From NCBI GenBank assembly GCA_902622875.1, contig CACNRW010000014.1, forward strand, positions 1 to 44,106: DNA of 44,106 nt, read 5' to 3'. Below are positions 35,918 through 44,017 of the stretch, piece after piece. Source of the DNA: an uncultured SAR116 cluster alpha proteobacterium (GTDB lineage Bacteria; Pseudomonadota; Alphaproteobacteria; Puniceispirillales; Marisalimonadaceae). Made by a program: the position numbers and the translations under genes. Within the stretch, counting starts at the first letter, position 1, and each line of letters opens with the position of its first letter. The notes under the pieces were generated by a model. The model searched no databases. It had not been told where the DNA came from and saw nothing but the letters and a program-made list of their open reading frames with translations.

Positions 35918-36396
35918 TAAGCACTCTCCTTCATATCTTCAGCAACTTCAAGAACCGCTTTTACGATTTTATCATAACCAGTACATCTACATAAATTTCC
36001 AGCTAACCAAAATCTTACTTCAGTTTCAGTTGGTGATGGATTATGATCTAGCAGGGCTTTTGATGCCATCAGAAAACCAGGTGTACAAATACCGCATTGT
36101 AACGCTGCTTTTTCTAAAAACTTTTGTTGTAAGGCATGAAGCTTTCCACCTTCTGACATACCTTCAATCGTCTCTAATTTGCTACCTTCGGCTTCAGCGG
36201 CTAACATTAAGCATGAGCAGACAAGTTCACCATCTAAAATAATACTGCAGGAACCACAATCACCTGAGCCACAACTTTCCTTAGAACCTGTTAACTCTAA
36301 TTGGTTTCTTAAAACGTCTAACATAGTGTCATGAGGTTCACATAGATAATCGACATTTTCATTATTAATTTTTGTTGACACTTGAATTTTAGCCAT
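35917..36396 (-). CDS. Molybdenum hydroxylase small subunit, two [2Fe-2S] clusters (CoxS-type)
   Basis: The 159-residue subunit passes electrons from molybdenum to FAD. The N-terminal plant-type ferredoxin domain uses C42, C47, C50 and C62 (ESCGSGDCGSCSIILDG). The C-terminal helical domain uses C101, C104, C136 and C138 (QCGICTPGF, NLCRCTGYDKI). All eight expected cysteines are present. It is the middle gene in an M-S-L order, as in cox-type operons. Confidence 0.95.
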   Translation of the reverse strand: MAKIQVSTKINNENVDYLCEPHDTMLDVLRNQLELTGSKESCGSGDCGSCSIILDGELVCSCLMLAAEAEGSKLETIEGMSEGGKLHALQQKFLEKAALQCGICTPGFLMASKALLDHNPSPTETEVRFWLAGNLCRCTGYDKIVKAVLEVAEDMKESA

Positions 36397-36399
36397 AAG

Positions 36400-37269
36400 T
36401 TAATTTCCTTTAATTCTATCAATTGTAGTTAATGTTGCTCTTTTAAATAAAACACCAGCAACTTTAGTTCTGTAATCTATAGTTCCTCTTTTATCATCAA
36501 TAGGGTCGCATAAATCCATGCATATCTTTGAAACATTATCTAAAATTTCAGAGTTAAGATCTGAGCCAACCATTATTTTTGATGCTTCTTTTATCAGAAG
36601 AGGTGTTGGAGCAACTGCGCCTAAAGAAACCCTAGCGGCGGTACAAACATTGTTTTCAAAAGTAATGTTAACTCCACAACCTACAACAGCAATGTCCATT
36701 TCCGTTCTTGGTGTCATTCTCAAATAGGCGTCAGATGAGTTTATTTCACGTTTTGGAAATTTTAGGCTTACTAACATTTCTCCATTATCCAACACAGTTT
36801 TTCCAGGACCAATATGAAATTCCTCAATTGGTATTTCTCTTTTACCATTTGGCCCAGCTATTAAAGCCATACATCCAGCAGCAATCAATGCTGGCACGCT
36901 GTCACCTGCTGGAGATCCATTACAAATATTCCCACCTAACGAAGCTCTTCCTTGTATTTGTTCAGAACCAATAAGTCTAAATGCTTCAAGAACACCTGGC
37001 CAAAGTTTAGAAAACTTCTTATTTCTATTTAAGTTAACACCTGACACAGAGGCACCAACTACAAATTCATTTTCTGATATTTCTTCTATCGAATTTAATT
37101 CAACTATTTTTTTTACATCTATAACTAAGTTAGGTTTTCTAATTCCACTCTTAATTTGAACTAATAAATCTGTACCTCCAGCTAAAAATCTAGCCGAACC
37201 ATTTGCTTTTGAATGAGCATTGACAGCTTCTTCAATTGTGGAGGCTGCTAAGTATTGAGTATCTGACAT
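36400..37269 (-). CDS. Molybdenum hydroxylase medium subunit, FAD-binding (CoxM-type)
   Basis: The 289-residue subunit binds FAD and donates electrons to the final acceptor. It shows FLAGGTDLLVQIKSG (FAD pyrophosphate loop) and RASLGGNICNGSPAGDSVPAL (second FAD motif), then the CO-dehydrogenase flavoprotein C-terminal domain from about residue 180. The ATG has a strong GGGAG five bases upstream. It is the first gene of the three-gene operon. No XdhC-type maturation gene follows inside the window. Confidence 0.94.
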   Translation of the reverse strand: MSDTQYLAASTIEEAVNAHSKANGSARFLAGGTDLLVQIKSGIRKPNLVIDVKKIVELNSIEEISENEFVVGASVSGVNLNRNKKFSKLWPGVLEAFRLIGSEQIQGRASLGGNICNGSPAGDSVPALIAAGCMALIAGPNGKREIPIEEFHIGPGKTVLDNGEMLVSLKFPKREINSSDAYLRMTPRTEMDIAVVGCGVNITFENNVCTAARVSLGAVAPTPLLIKEASKIMVGSDLNSEILDNVSKICMDLCDPIDDKRGTIDYRTKVAGVLFKRATLTTIDRIKGN

Positions 37270-37380
37270 TTTTACTCCCGAAATTATAAAATTGTGTATG
37301 TGATAAAATGCATGTATTAATAAATAACAACTAAATACTTCTTATTCAATATTTAAGTTCCTTTTAAACACTATTTCTAC

Positions 37381-38274
37381 ATGAAAATATTCACTAACGC
37401 ACATTTTTTATTAACCTTAACTTCTTTGTTTTGGGCTTTTAATGCAATTGCAGGCAGGGCAGCAGTTGATGAAGTTTCACCATTGCTTGTCGTAAGCGTC
37501 AGATGGTTTTTTGTATCAATTTTATTAACTTTTTTATGTAGAAAAGAGTTATTTGAAACTTGGAAAGTTTTAAAATATAGACTCAAATGGTTAGTCATTA
37601 TGGGCTTGTTTGGTTTTACTAGTTTCAACTCTTTTTATTATATTGCCGCACATGATACTATAGCTATAAATCTAGGATTAGTTCAAGGAACTATGCCTGC
37701 TTTTATAATAATTATATCTAGAATTTGGTTAAAAGAAAAAATAAATATACCCCAACTAATTGGTGTAATTATTACGTTTGTTGCTGTTTTGTTAGTTGTA
37801 AGTTCAGGAAATCTCTATGCACTTATAAAACTTCAATTAAACAAAGGAGATATTGTGATGATATTTGCTTGTACTTTATATGCAGTTTATGCTGTAGGGC
37901 TTAGAAAAAAACCAAAAATTGGAGCTTTAGTTTTACTTACATTCTTTTCGTATGTAGCATTTATTGGATCTTTACCTGGATTATTTTATGAAACTTTTAC
38001 TAGCAATTTAGTATTGCCAGGTATGAAAGGTTTAATCATTATAAGTATTATAATTATCTTTCCATCTTTTTTAGCGCAAATATTTTTTATGAAAGGAGTT
38101 GAAAAAATTGGACCAGCAAGATCAGGTCTTTATACTAACCTAGTACCTGTGTTTGCTTCTATTTTAGCTGTTCTTCTTCTTGGTGAGTTATTCAAATTGT
38201 ATCACTTAATTTCTTTAATCTTAATTTTCTTAGGAATTTATATGTTTGAAAAAAAGAGAGATCAGGTTAATTAA
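37381..38274 (+). CDS. EamA-family (DMT superfamily) transporter 4
   Basis: The 297-residue protein has about ten hydrophobic helices. It begins FLLTLTSLFWAFNAIAGRAA with VSVRWFFVSILLTFL, and repeat 2 starts near GDIVMIFACTLYAVYAVGL. It is divergent from the molybdenum hydroxylase operon across 111 bases, so the two may share a control region. Substrate is unknown. Confidence 0.9.
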   Translation: MKIFTNAHFLLTLTSLFWAFNAIAGRAAVDEVSPLLVVSVRWFFVSILLTFLCRKELFETWKVLKYRLKWLVIMGLFGFTSFNSFYYIAAHDTIAINLGLVQGTMPAFIIIISRIWLKEKINIPQLIGVIITFVAVLLVVSSGNLYALIKLQLNKGDIVMIFACTLYAVYAVGLRKKPKIGALVLLTFFSYVAFIGSLPGLFYETFTSNLVLPGMKGLIIISIIIIFPSFLAQIFFMKGVEKIGPARSGLYTNLVPVFASILAVLLLGELFKLYHLISLILIFLGIYMFEKKRDQVN

Positions 38275-38326
38275 GTACATAAATAAAAAAAAAAATTTTA
38301 ATAATGTTATTGACTGGTTATAATTC

Positions 38327-38515
38327 ATGTTTTTAGATTTATCATACAGCTCTATGCAAGGTTTAATTTTATTGGTTGCACTTATTTTTTCTGGCCGAGC
38401 TTTTAGAGAGAATTGGATAAAAAAAGGCAAAAATTGGATTTACAAATCTTGGTTTTATGGATTAATTTCTTCTTTATCATTTTTAATATTAGCACTTATA
38501 CCAATGAAAGGATAA
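38327..38515 (+). CDS. Small two-helix membrane protein, unknown function
   Basis: A 62-residue protein with two predicted membrane helices (about residues 9-24 and 41-58) joined by a basic loop holding RENWIKKGKNW. It ends four bases before the stop of the convergent nqrM and has only a weak ribosome binding site. I do not recognise the family. Hydrophobic segments with a positive loop and no frame competition argue that it is real. A link to the NQR complex is only positional. Confidence 0.6.
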   Translation: MFLDLSYSSMQGLILLVALIFSGRAFRENWIKKGKNWIYKSWFYGLISSLSFLILALIPMKG

Positions 38516-38519
38516 AAAG

Positions 38520-38726
38520 TTAGTTATTTCTTTTGCAATTTAGTTGGTTAATAAGAGGATTATTAGGATCTATATCCTTATTACATATTGAGCATTTATC
38601 TGATCCAGAAATTGCATTAAGACCACCACAACTGCCTTTAATGTTTTTACCCATTAACATTACACCAAGTGACATTAATATTATTATTATAGAAAGGATT
38701 ATAAATGTTATAAAAAAAATTTCCAT
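38520..38726 (-). CDS. nqrM: NqrM, Na+-NQR maturation (iron delivery) protein
   Basis: The 68-residue protein has one N-terminal membrane helix (about 3-25), then the DUF539/NqrM signature MGKNIKGSCGGLNAI and SDKCSICNK, with four cysteines (C33, C45, C48, C64). NqrM is needed to build the iron centre held by Cys residues of NqrD and NqrE. It lies on the strand opposite nqrA-E, 38 bases after apbE, with which it probably forms an operon. An open frame on the other strand over the same bases has no such signature. Confidence 0.92.
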   Translation of the reverse strand: MEIFFITFIILSIIIILMSLGVMLMGKNIKGSCGGLNAISGSDKCSICNKDIDPNNPLINQLNCKRNN

Positions 38727-38764
38727 ATAGCTCTAGTACATTATTATGAGATTAAATTCAATTT

Positions 38765-39787
38765 TTACTTATATAAATTTTTAAACTGGCTACTTTTAAT
38801 TTTCAATAATTTATCATCTACTTCATCCACAAACATAACAGCAATTTTTTCATTTTCTGCAACCTTTAATCCTTCTTTACTTCCCATAGCAAGCATTGCT
38901 GTTGCCCATCCGTCGGCACTCATTGCATTTTTATATATTACTGTCACTGATTTTGTTGAGTGTGTAATCGGCATCCCATTTTTAGGATTAATAATATGTG
39001 AATATTTTGTTCCATTTTTTGAAAAGTAATTTTTATAATCGCCTGAAGTAGCTACTCCTTTATTTGAAACAGTAATAATCTCTTTGATCAACTTCTCATC
39101 TAATTTTGGATTTTCTATTCCAATTACCCAATCTGTATTATTTTTATTATGCCCTTTTACAAATATATCCCCTCCAATATCAATGATATAATTTTTTATA
39201 TTAAGATCATCTAATGTTTTAGCAATAATATCTATTCCGTAACCTTTACCTATAGCTGATAAATTTAGTTTAATATCTTCATTTTTTTTTAATAATTGAT
39301 TTTTGGAATTAATGTGTAGCAGTTTATTTTGATTAACTAAGGTAAGAGTTTCTTTTATTTTATCTTTACTTGGAACTCTCTCAATAGTGTTGTTTTTTGA
39401 ATAACCAAACCCCCATAATTCTATCAATGGATCTAATGTTAAATCAAAATATCCATTACTTTTATCATTTATAATAATTGCCTCTTTGAAAACATTTATT
39501 AAATCATTAGAGATACTGATTGGTTCTGTAGTTTTATTGTTATTTAACTGGCTAATTTCTGAAGTTTCATCCCAATTAGATAAAATTTTATTAGCTTTAG
39601 ATAAAGAATCTCTAATCTTTAATTGTAATTTTTCTTTTGTTATAGTTTTTGGAATGTCTACTAAGCTTATTAAATAATAAGTACCCATAGTATTGCCTTT
39701 AAGGTCAATATTATGACTTTTATTTTCAGCACATGATGATAATAACAAATAAAGAATTATATAGATAAAAAAGTTAAAGTATGACAT
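38765..39787 (-). CDS. apbE: FAD:protein FMN transferase ApbE, lipoprotein
   Basis: ApbE attaches FMN from FAD to a Thr in D-x-x-(S/A)-G/A-A-T motifs, such as those of NqrB and NqrC. The 340-residue protein has a lipoprotein signal with lipobox LSSC (Cys19), then DLKGNTMGTYYLIS, NGYFDLTLDPLIELWGFG, NLSAIGKGYGIDIIAK, GGDIFVKGHN and SADGWATAMLAMG (Mg/FAD-binding Asp). It would sit on the periplasmic face of the inner membrane. It is divergent from nqrA across 237 bases and upstream of nqrM. Confidence 0.94.
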   Translation of the reverse strand: MSYFNFFIYIILYLLLSSCAENKSHNIDLKGNTMGTYYLISLVDIPKTITKEKLQLKIRDSLSKANKILSNWDETSEISQLNNNKTTEPISISNDLINVFKEAIIINDKSNGYFDLTLDPLIELWGFGYSKNNTIERVPSKDKIKETLTLVNQNKLLHINSKNQLLKKNEDIKLNLSAIGKGYGIDIIAKTLDDLNIKNYIIDIGGDIFVKGHNKNNTDWVIGIENPKLDEKLIKEIITVSNKGVATSGDYKNYFSKNGTKYSHIINPKNGMPITHSTKSVTVIYKNAMSADGWATAMLAMGSKEGLKVAENEKIAVMFVDEVDDKLLKIKSSQFKNLYK

Positions 39788-39970
39788 TACTAATAATTAC
39801 TGTTTCATAAAATTATGATAAACTAATACATTATAAATTGAATGATTGTTAGTTTAAATTGTCCATTTTTAAAGCATATTAATTTAATATTTAAAAATTA
39901 AAAAAAAACTCAAAAAAATCTATATATAACCTTGTTTTTTTTTTAATATATTATATATAAACCTTATTTA

Positions 39971-39980
39971 GTATGCATAC
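39971..39980. repeat. Palindrome GTATGCATAC in the apbE-nqrA intergenic region
   Basis: A perfect 10-base palindrome 45 bases before the nqrA ATG. Just upstream are two near-identical AT-rich copies: TATATATAA-CCTT at 39921-39933 and TATATATAA-ACCTT at 39952-39965, 31 bases apart. Together they could form an operator for the divergent nqr and apbE-nqrM units. In so AT-rich a region chance is possible; no known regulator consensus is recognised. Confidence 0.3.
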
Positions 39981-40024
39981 ACATAATCCTCATTTTTAAA
40001 GTTTCAAAGGCTAAATAATTTTTA

Positions 40025-41368
40025 ATGAAAAAATTCAAATTAAAAAAAGGTTTAGACTTACCTATATTGGGAATTCCGAAGCAAGTTATTAATGATATTG
40101 AACATCCTAGATCAGTTGCTATATTAGGACCTGAATACAATGGTCTCAAACCTAAAATGCTTATCAATGTTGGTGACAGTGTTGTTAGAGGTACCCCACT
40201 TTTTTGCCATAAAGACCATCAAGAAATTTTGTACGTCTCTCCCTGCAAAGGAAAAGTTTCAGAAATTAATAGAGGCGAAAAAAGAGTTCTTTTAAGCGTT
40301 GTAATAGAAGTTGAAGATTTTGCTCATAAGGGAATAGGAATAACAAAATTACATTCAAAGATTAAAAATAAGACTGAATTTATTAAAAATTGCTTGTTTG
40401 ATAGTGGTTTATGGACTTCATTCCTAACAAGACCTTATTCAAAGGTTCCAGCAAGTGATTCAAAACCTTCTTCAATATTTGTTACGGCTATGGACACAGA
40501 GCCATTATGTCCAGACGCAGAATTAATTATTAATAATGATTTAAAAGCTTTTAATGAAGGTGTTGAAAAGATTTCTTCGCTTACAGATGGTAAGGTGTTC
40601 ATTTGTAAAAAAGAAAATAGCAGTATTAAATCTAGTGAATTTGAAGTATGTGAATTTGCAGGTCCACACCCTGCTGGTTTGCCAGGTACTCACATGCACT
40701 TTCTTGATCCTCCAAACTCTGATAAAACTGTATGGTCAATCGGCTATCAAGATGTTATAGCTATAGGTAAATTATTTTCTACAGGCTTCATTAATATAGA
40801 TCGTGTTGTATCAATTGCTGGACCTCTTGCCAACAACCCAAGATTAGTTAAAACAGTTTTGGGCGCATCTTTAGATGATATACTTGAAGGTGAATACCCA
40901 AAAACTGAAAATTGTAGAGTAATTTCAGGTTCTGTCTTGTCTGGGTTTCATGCTGTTGATGATTTGGCTTTTTTAGGAAAATATTCTCGTCAAATAACAA
41001 TTATAAAAGAAGATAAAGAAAAACATTTTTTTGGTTGGATTAAACCACAACCTAGCAAATTTTCTGTAATGCCAGTTTTACTATCAGCGTTTAGTTTTTT
41101 TAAGTTATTTAATTTAACATCAAATCTAAATGGCGGTAGAAGAGCAATGGTCCCTACAGGTGTTTTTGAAACTTTAATGCCACAAGACCTTTTACCTACA
41201 CAATTATTAAGATCATTGTTGGTTATGGATACTGACGTTGCTCAGTCTTTAGGTGCATTAGAATTAGACGAAGAAGACGTTGCTTTATGCACTTTTGCTT
41301 GTCCTGCTAAATATGAATATGGTGTAGCTTTGAGAGAAAGTCTTCAAAAAATTGAGAAAGAAGGTTAA
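40025..41368 (+). CDS. nqrA: Na+-NQR subunit A
   Basis: NqrA is the peripheral cytoplasmic quinone-linked subunit of the Na+-translocating NADH:ubiquinone oxidoreductase. The 447-residue protein begins KLKKGLDLPILGIPKQVI, a family signature, with LINVGDSVVRGTPLFCHKD, FAGPHPAGLPGTHMHFLDP, VSIAGPLANNPRLVKTVLGA and GGRRAMVPTGVFETLMPQD. Length matches. It opens the nqr operon and nqrB follows three bases after its stop. The ribosome binding site is weak. Confidence 0.96.
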   Translation: MKKFKLKKGLDLPILGIPKQVINDIEHPRSVAILGPEYNGLKPKMLINVGDSVVRGTPLFCHKDHQEILYVSPCKGKVSEINRGEKRVLLSVVIEVEDFAHKGIGITKLHSKIKNKTEFIKNCLFDSGLWTSFLTRPYSKVPASDSKPSSIFVTAMDTEPLCPDAELIINNDLKAFNEGVEKISSLTDGKVFICKKENSSIKSSEFEVCEFAGPHPAGLPGTHMHFLDPPNSDKTVWSIGYQDVIAIGKLFSTGFINIDRVVSIAGPLANNPRLVKTVLGASLDDILEGEYPKTENCRVISGSVLSGFHAVDDLAFLGKYSRQITIIKEDKEKHFFGWIKPQPSKFSVMPVLLSAFSFFKLFNLTSNLNGGRRAMVPTGVFETLMPQDLLPTQLLRSLLVMDTDVAQSLGALELDEEDVALCTFACPAKYEYGVALRESLQKIEKEG

Positions 41369-41371
41369 TTA

Positions 41372-42580
41372 ATGTCATTACGTAGTTATTTCAATTCTAT
41401 AGAACCTCATTTTGGAAGAGGTGGAAAATATGAAAAATATTATCCGATTTTTGAAATGGTTGAGACAATTTTTTTTACAAGTAATACTGTAACAAAAGTA
41501 GCTCCTCACGCTAGAAGTTTTGTTGATATGAAGAGAGTAATGACTTATGTCGTTATATCAACCATACCTTGCATATTGTGGGCTTTATATAATACTGGTT
41601 TTCAAACAAACACAGCTTTGACTTCAGTTGGTTCAAATGGTGAAGTAGGTTGGAGAATTGCTCTTTTAAAATTAACTGGACTTGGACTTGATCCACAAAG
41701 TCTATTATCTAATATTTCTCATGGTTTATTATATTTTCTTCCTATATATCTAACAACTCTAATTGCAGGTGGTATATGTGAAGTCACATTTGCTACAATT
41801 AGAGGACATGAGGTAAATGAAGGTTTTTTAGTTTCTTCTATGCTTTTTGCGTTAACTTTACCTGCATCTACTCCATTATGGCAAGTTGCTCTCGGCATAG
41901 CCTTTGGAGTAGTTGTTGGAAAAGAGGTATTTGGGGGGACTGGTAAAAATTTCCTTAATCCTGCCCTTACAGGTCGTGCCTTTTTATATTTTGCTTATCC
42001 TGCTTACATGTCAGGTGATTCAATTTGGACACCGGTTGACGGTTATTCAGCTGCTACTTCCTTAGGTATTTCTGCTTCTGAAGGTTACGAAAGTCTTAGT
42101 AACTATGGAATAACTTGGCTAGACGCGTTCTTAGGTAACATTCAAGGTTCATTAGGTGAAACTTCAACGCTAGCCATAGGTATGGGGTTAGTTTTTCTTT
42201 TGATAACAAAGATAGCTAACTATAGAATGATAGTTGGTTGTTTATTAGGTATGATAGTCTTTTCTTCTTTTTTAAATTGGGTTGGTTCTGATACTAACCC
42301 TATGTTTAGCATGCCGTGGTATTGGCATTTAGTGATTGGTAGCTATGCTTTTGGTTTAGTATTTATGGTCACAGAGCCTGTTTCTGCTAGCCACACTAAT
42401 ATGGGTCGTTATATTTATGGAGTTTTAATTGGTTTCATGGTTGTGATGATAAGAGTTTTAAACCCAGCATTTCCAGAAGGAATGATGTTAGCGATTTTAT
42501 TTGGAAATATTTTTGCTCCATTGATAGATCATTTTGTAGTAATGGCCAACATTAAAAGAAGGGCTAAATTTAGTGTCTGA
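41372..42580 (+). CDS. nqrB: Na+-NQR subunit B (FMN- and riboflavin-binding membrane subunit)
   Basis: The 402-residue membrane subunit is central to Na+ translocation. The cytoplasmic N-terminus PHFGRGGKYEKYYPIFEM precedes about ten helices. Family segments are EVNEGFLVSSMLFALTLP, GGTGKNFLNPALTGRAFLYF and the flavinylation motif VDGYSAATSLG, with the FMN-accepting Thr229. [15 protein letters not shown] ends the protein. Its stop overlaps the GTG start of nqrC by eight bases. Confidence 0.97.
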   Translation: MSLRSYFNSIEPHFGRGGKYEKYYPIFEMVETIFFTSNTVTKVAPHARSFVDMKRVMTYVVISTIPCILWALYNTGFQTNTALTSVGSNGEVGWRIALLKLTGLGLDPQSLLSNISHGLLYFLPIYLTTLIAGGICEVTFATIRGHEVNEGFLVSSMLFALTLPASTPLWQVALGIAFGVVVGKEVFGGTGKNFLNPALTGRAFLYFAYPAYMSGDSIWTPVDGYSAATSLGISASEGYESLSNYGITWLDAFLGNIQGSLGETSTLAIGMGLVFLLITKIANYRMIVGCLLGMIVFSSFLNWVGSDTNPMFSMPWYWHLVIGSYAFGLVFMVTEPVSASHTNMGRYIYGVLIGFMVVMIRVLNPAFPEGMMLAILFGNIFAPLIDHFVVMANIKRRAKFSV

Positions 42581-43364
42581 TTCAAATAATATTTTTACAA
42601 AATTCAAAAATATGCCTGTCGATGGTATTATTAAAACAGTTATAGTTGCAACTGCTTTATGTTTTGTTTGTTCTATGGTTGTCTCTTTTGCTGCTGTAAA
42701 TCTTAAGTCCATACAAGAAGCTAATAAAGCAATTGATAAGCAAAAAAATATTCTGCAAGTAGCAGGTGTTTACCATGAGGGTGTTGACGTAAATAAAACA
42801 TTTTCTTCCTTCCAACCATTAGTAGTTGACCTTAATAGCGGTAAGTTTACCGATAAATTTGACCCATCCATTTTTGATGATAAAAAAGCAGCTCAGGATC
42901 CATTGCTCAGTGTATCTCTAGAAAATGATCCTGCATCTATAGGAAGAAGAACTAACTATGCTACTATTTATCTTTTAAAAAAAGATGATGGATCTTTAGA
43001 CAAAGTTATTCTACCTATTCATGGATATGGTTTATGGTCTACATTATATGGCTTTATTGCATTAGAGGATAATCTTAATGACATTTTTGGTCTTCAATTT
43101 TATCAACATGCAGAAACACCTGGTTTAGGTGCTGAAGTTGACAATCCTAAATGGAAAGCTCAGTGGAAAGGTAAAAAGTTAAATAATGAAAGCGGTGAAT
43201 TAATGATACAAGTTGCTAAAACTCAAAAATATAAAGAACATCATATTGATGCATTAGCAGGCGCTACACTTACTTCTAACGGAGTAGATAATCTAGTAAA
43301 GTTTTGGATGGGTAAAGATGGCTTTAAAAAATTTCTTAATAATTTAAAAAATGGAGCAGCTTGA
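42573..43364 (+). CDS. nqrC: Na+-NQR subunit C (covalent FMN)
   Basis: The 263-residue subunit has one N-terminal membrane helix (about 20-42) and a periplasmic FMN-binding domain. The flavinylation motif is [17 protein letters not shown] with Thr232; the usual Ser-Gly-Ala-Thr reads Ala-Gly-Ala-Thr here. [17 protein letters not shown] and [19 protein letters not shown] are conserved. The start is GTG at 42573 inside the nqrB end, and the stop overlaps the nqrD ATG (TGATG). FMN attachment would be done by the divergent apbE product. Confidence 0.96.
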   Translation: MSDSNNIFTKFKNMPVDGIIKTVIVATALCFVCSMVVSFAAVNLKSIQEANKAIDKQKNILQVAGVYHEGVDVNKTFSSFQPLVVDLNSGKFTDKFDPSIFDDKKAAQDPLLSVSLENDPASIGRRTNYATIYLLKKDDGSLDKVILPIHGYGLWSTLYGFIALEDNLNDIFGLQFYQHAETPGLGAEVDNPKWKAQWKGKKLNNESGELMIQVAKTQKYKEHHIDALAGATLTSNGVDNLVKFWMGKDGFKKFLNNLKNGAA

Positions 43365-44017
43365 TGTCTCAGACTAGAAAACAGTTACTAGTCGATCCTC
43401 TAGTTGATAATAACCCTATAACTCTTCAAGTTTTGGGAATTTGCTCAGCTTTAGCAGTAACTTCTTCTTTGAATGTAGCTTTTGTTATGTCTTTAGCTGT
43501 TATTGCTGTTACAGGATTTTCCTCGCTATTTATCTCCTTCCTTAGAAATTATATCCCAAATTCCATAAGAATAATTGTCCAAATGGTTATAATAGCTTCT
43601 CTCGTTATTCTTGTTGATCAAATAATAAAAGCTTATGCTTATGAAATATCGAAAACCTTATCTGTGTTTGTTGGATTAATAATAACAAACTGTATTGTTA
43701 TGGGAAGAGCAGAAGCTTTTGCTATGAAAAACACTCCTTTCAATTCTTTTGTAGATGGAGTTGGGAATGGATTAGGATACAGCTTGTTACTAATGTGCGT
43801 AGGAGTAGTACGAGAACTTTTTGGTTCAGGTACATTATTTGGAATAACCATTTTAGACCCAGTTAACAATGGTGGATGGTATGTTCCAAATGGTTTATTA
43901 TTATTGCCGCCATCTGCGTTTTTTATAATTGGTTTTTTAATTTGGGGTGTACGTTCCTGGAAGAAATCACAAGTCGAAGCTCGTGAGTATAAAATACAAT
44001 CATTAGAGGTCCATTAA
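43364..44017 (+). CDS. nqrD: Na+-NQR subunit D
   Basis: This 217-residue integral membrane subunit is one half of the NqrD/NqrE pair that holds an intramembrane iron centre. Six hydrophobic segments are seen; signatures are [38 protein letters not shown] (with the iron-ligand Cys) and [21 protein letters not shown] (with another Cys). I take the ATG at 43364, overlapping the nqrC stop, rather than the TTG three bases earlier. nqrE starts on its stop codon. Confidence 0.96.
   Translation: MSQTRKQLLVDPLVDNNPITLQVLGICSALAVTSSLNVAFVMSLAVIAVTGFSSLFISFLRNYIPNSIRIIVQMVIIASLVILVDQIIKAYAYEISKTLSVFVGLIITNCIVMGRAEAFAMKNTPFNSFVDGVGNGLGYSLLLMCVGVVRELFGSGTLFGITILDPVNNGGWYVPNGLLLLPPSAFFIIGFLIWGVRSWKKSQVEAREYKIQSLEVH

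Noticed and set aside
34591-36242. Plus-strand open frames opposite the hydroxylase large and small subunits (34591-34887, 35880-36242).
   Set aside because: They lie fully antisense to genes with complete motifs, and their compositions look like reversed coding sequence.
33680-37269. Form I carbon monoxide dehydrogenase (coxMSL).
   Set aside because: The gene order fits, but the AYxCSFR active-site loop is absent (AYRAPG instead).
38310-38324. TTGACT and TATAAT just before the 62-residue membrane protein as a promoter.
   Set aside because: Only three bases separate the two hexamers, and the TATAAT ends two bases before the ATG.
38533-38730. Plus-strand 65-residue open frame over nqrM.
   Set aside because: The minus strand encodes a full NqrM with its GSCGG and CxxC motifs; the plus-strand frame is its shadow.
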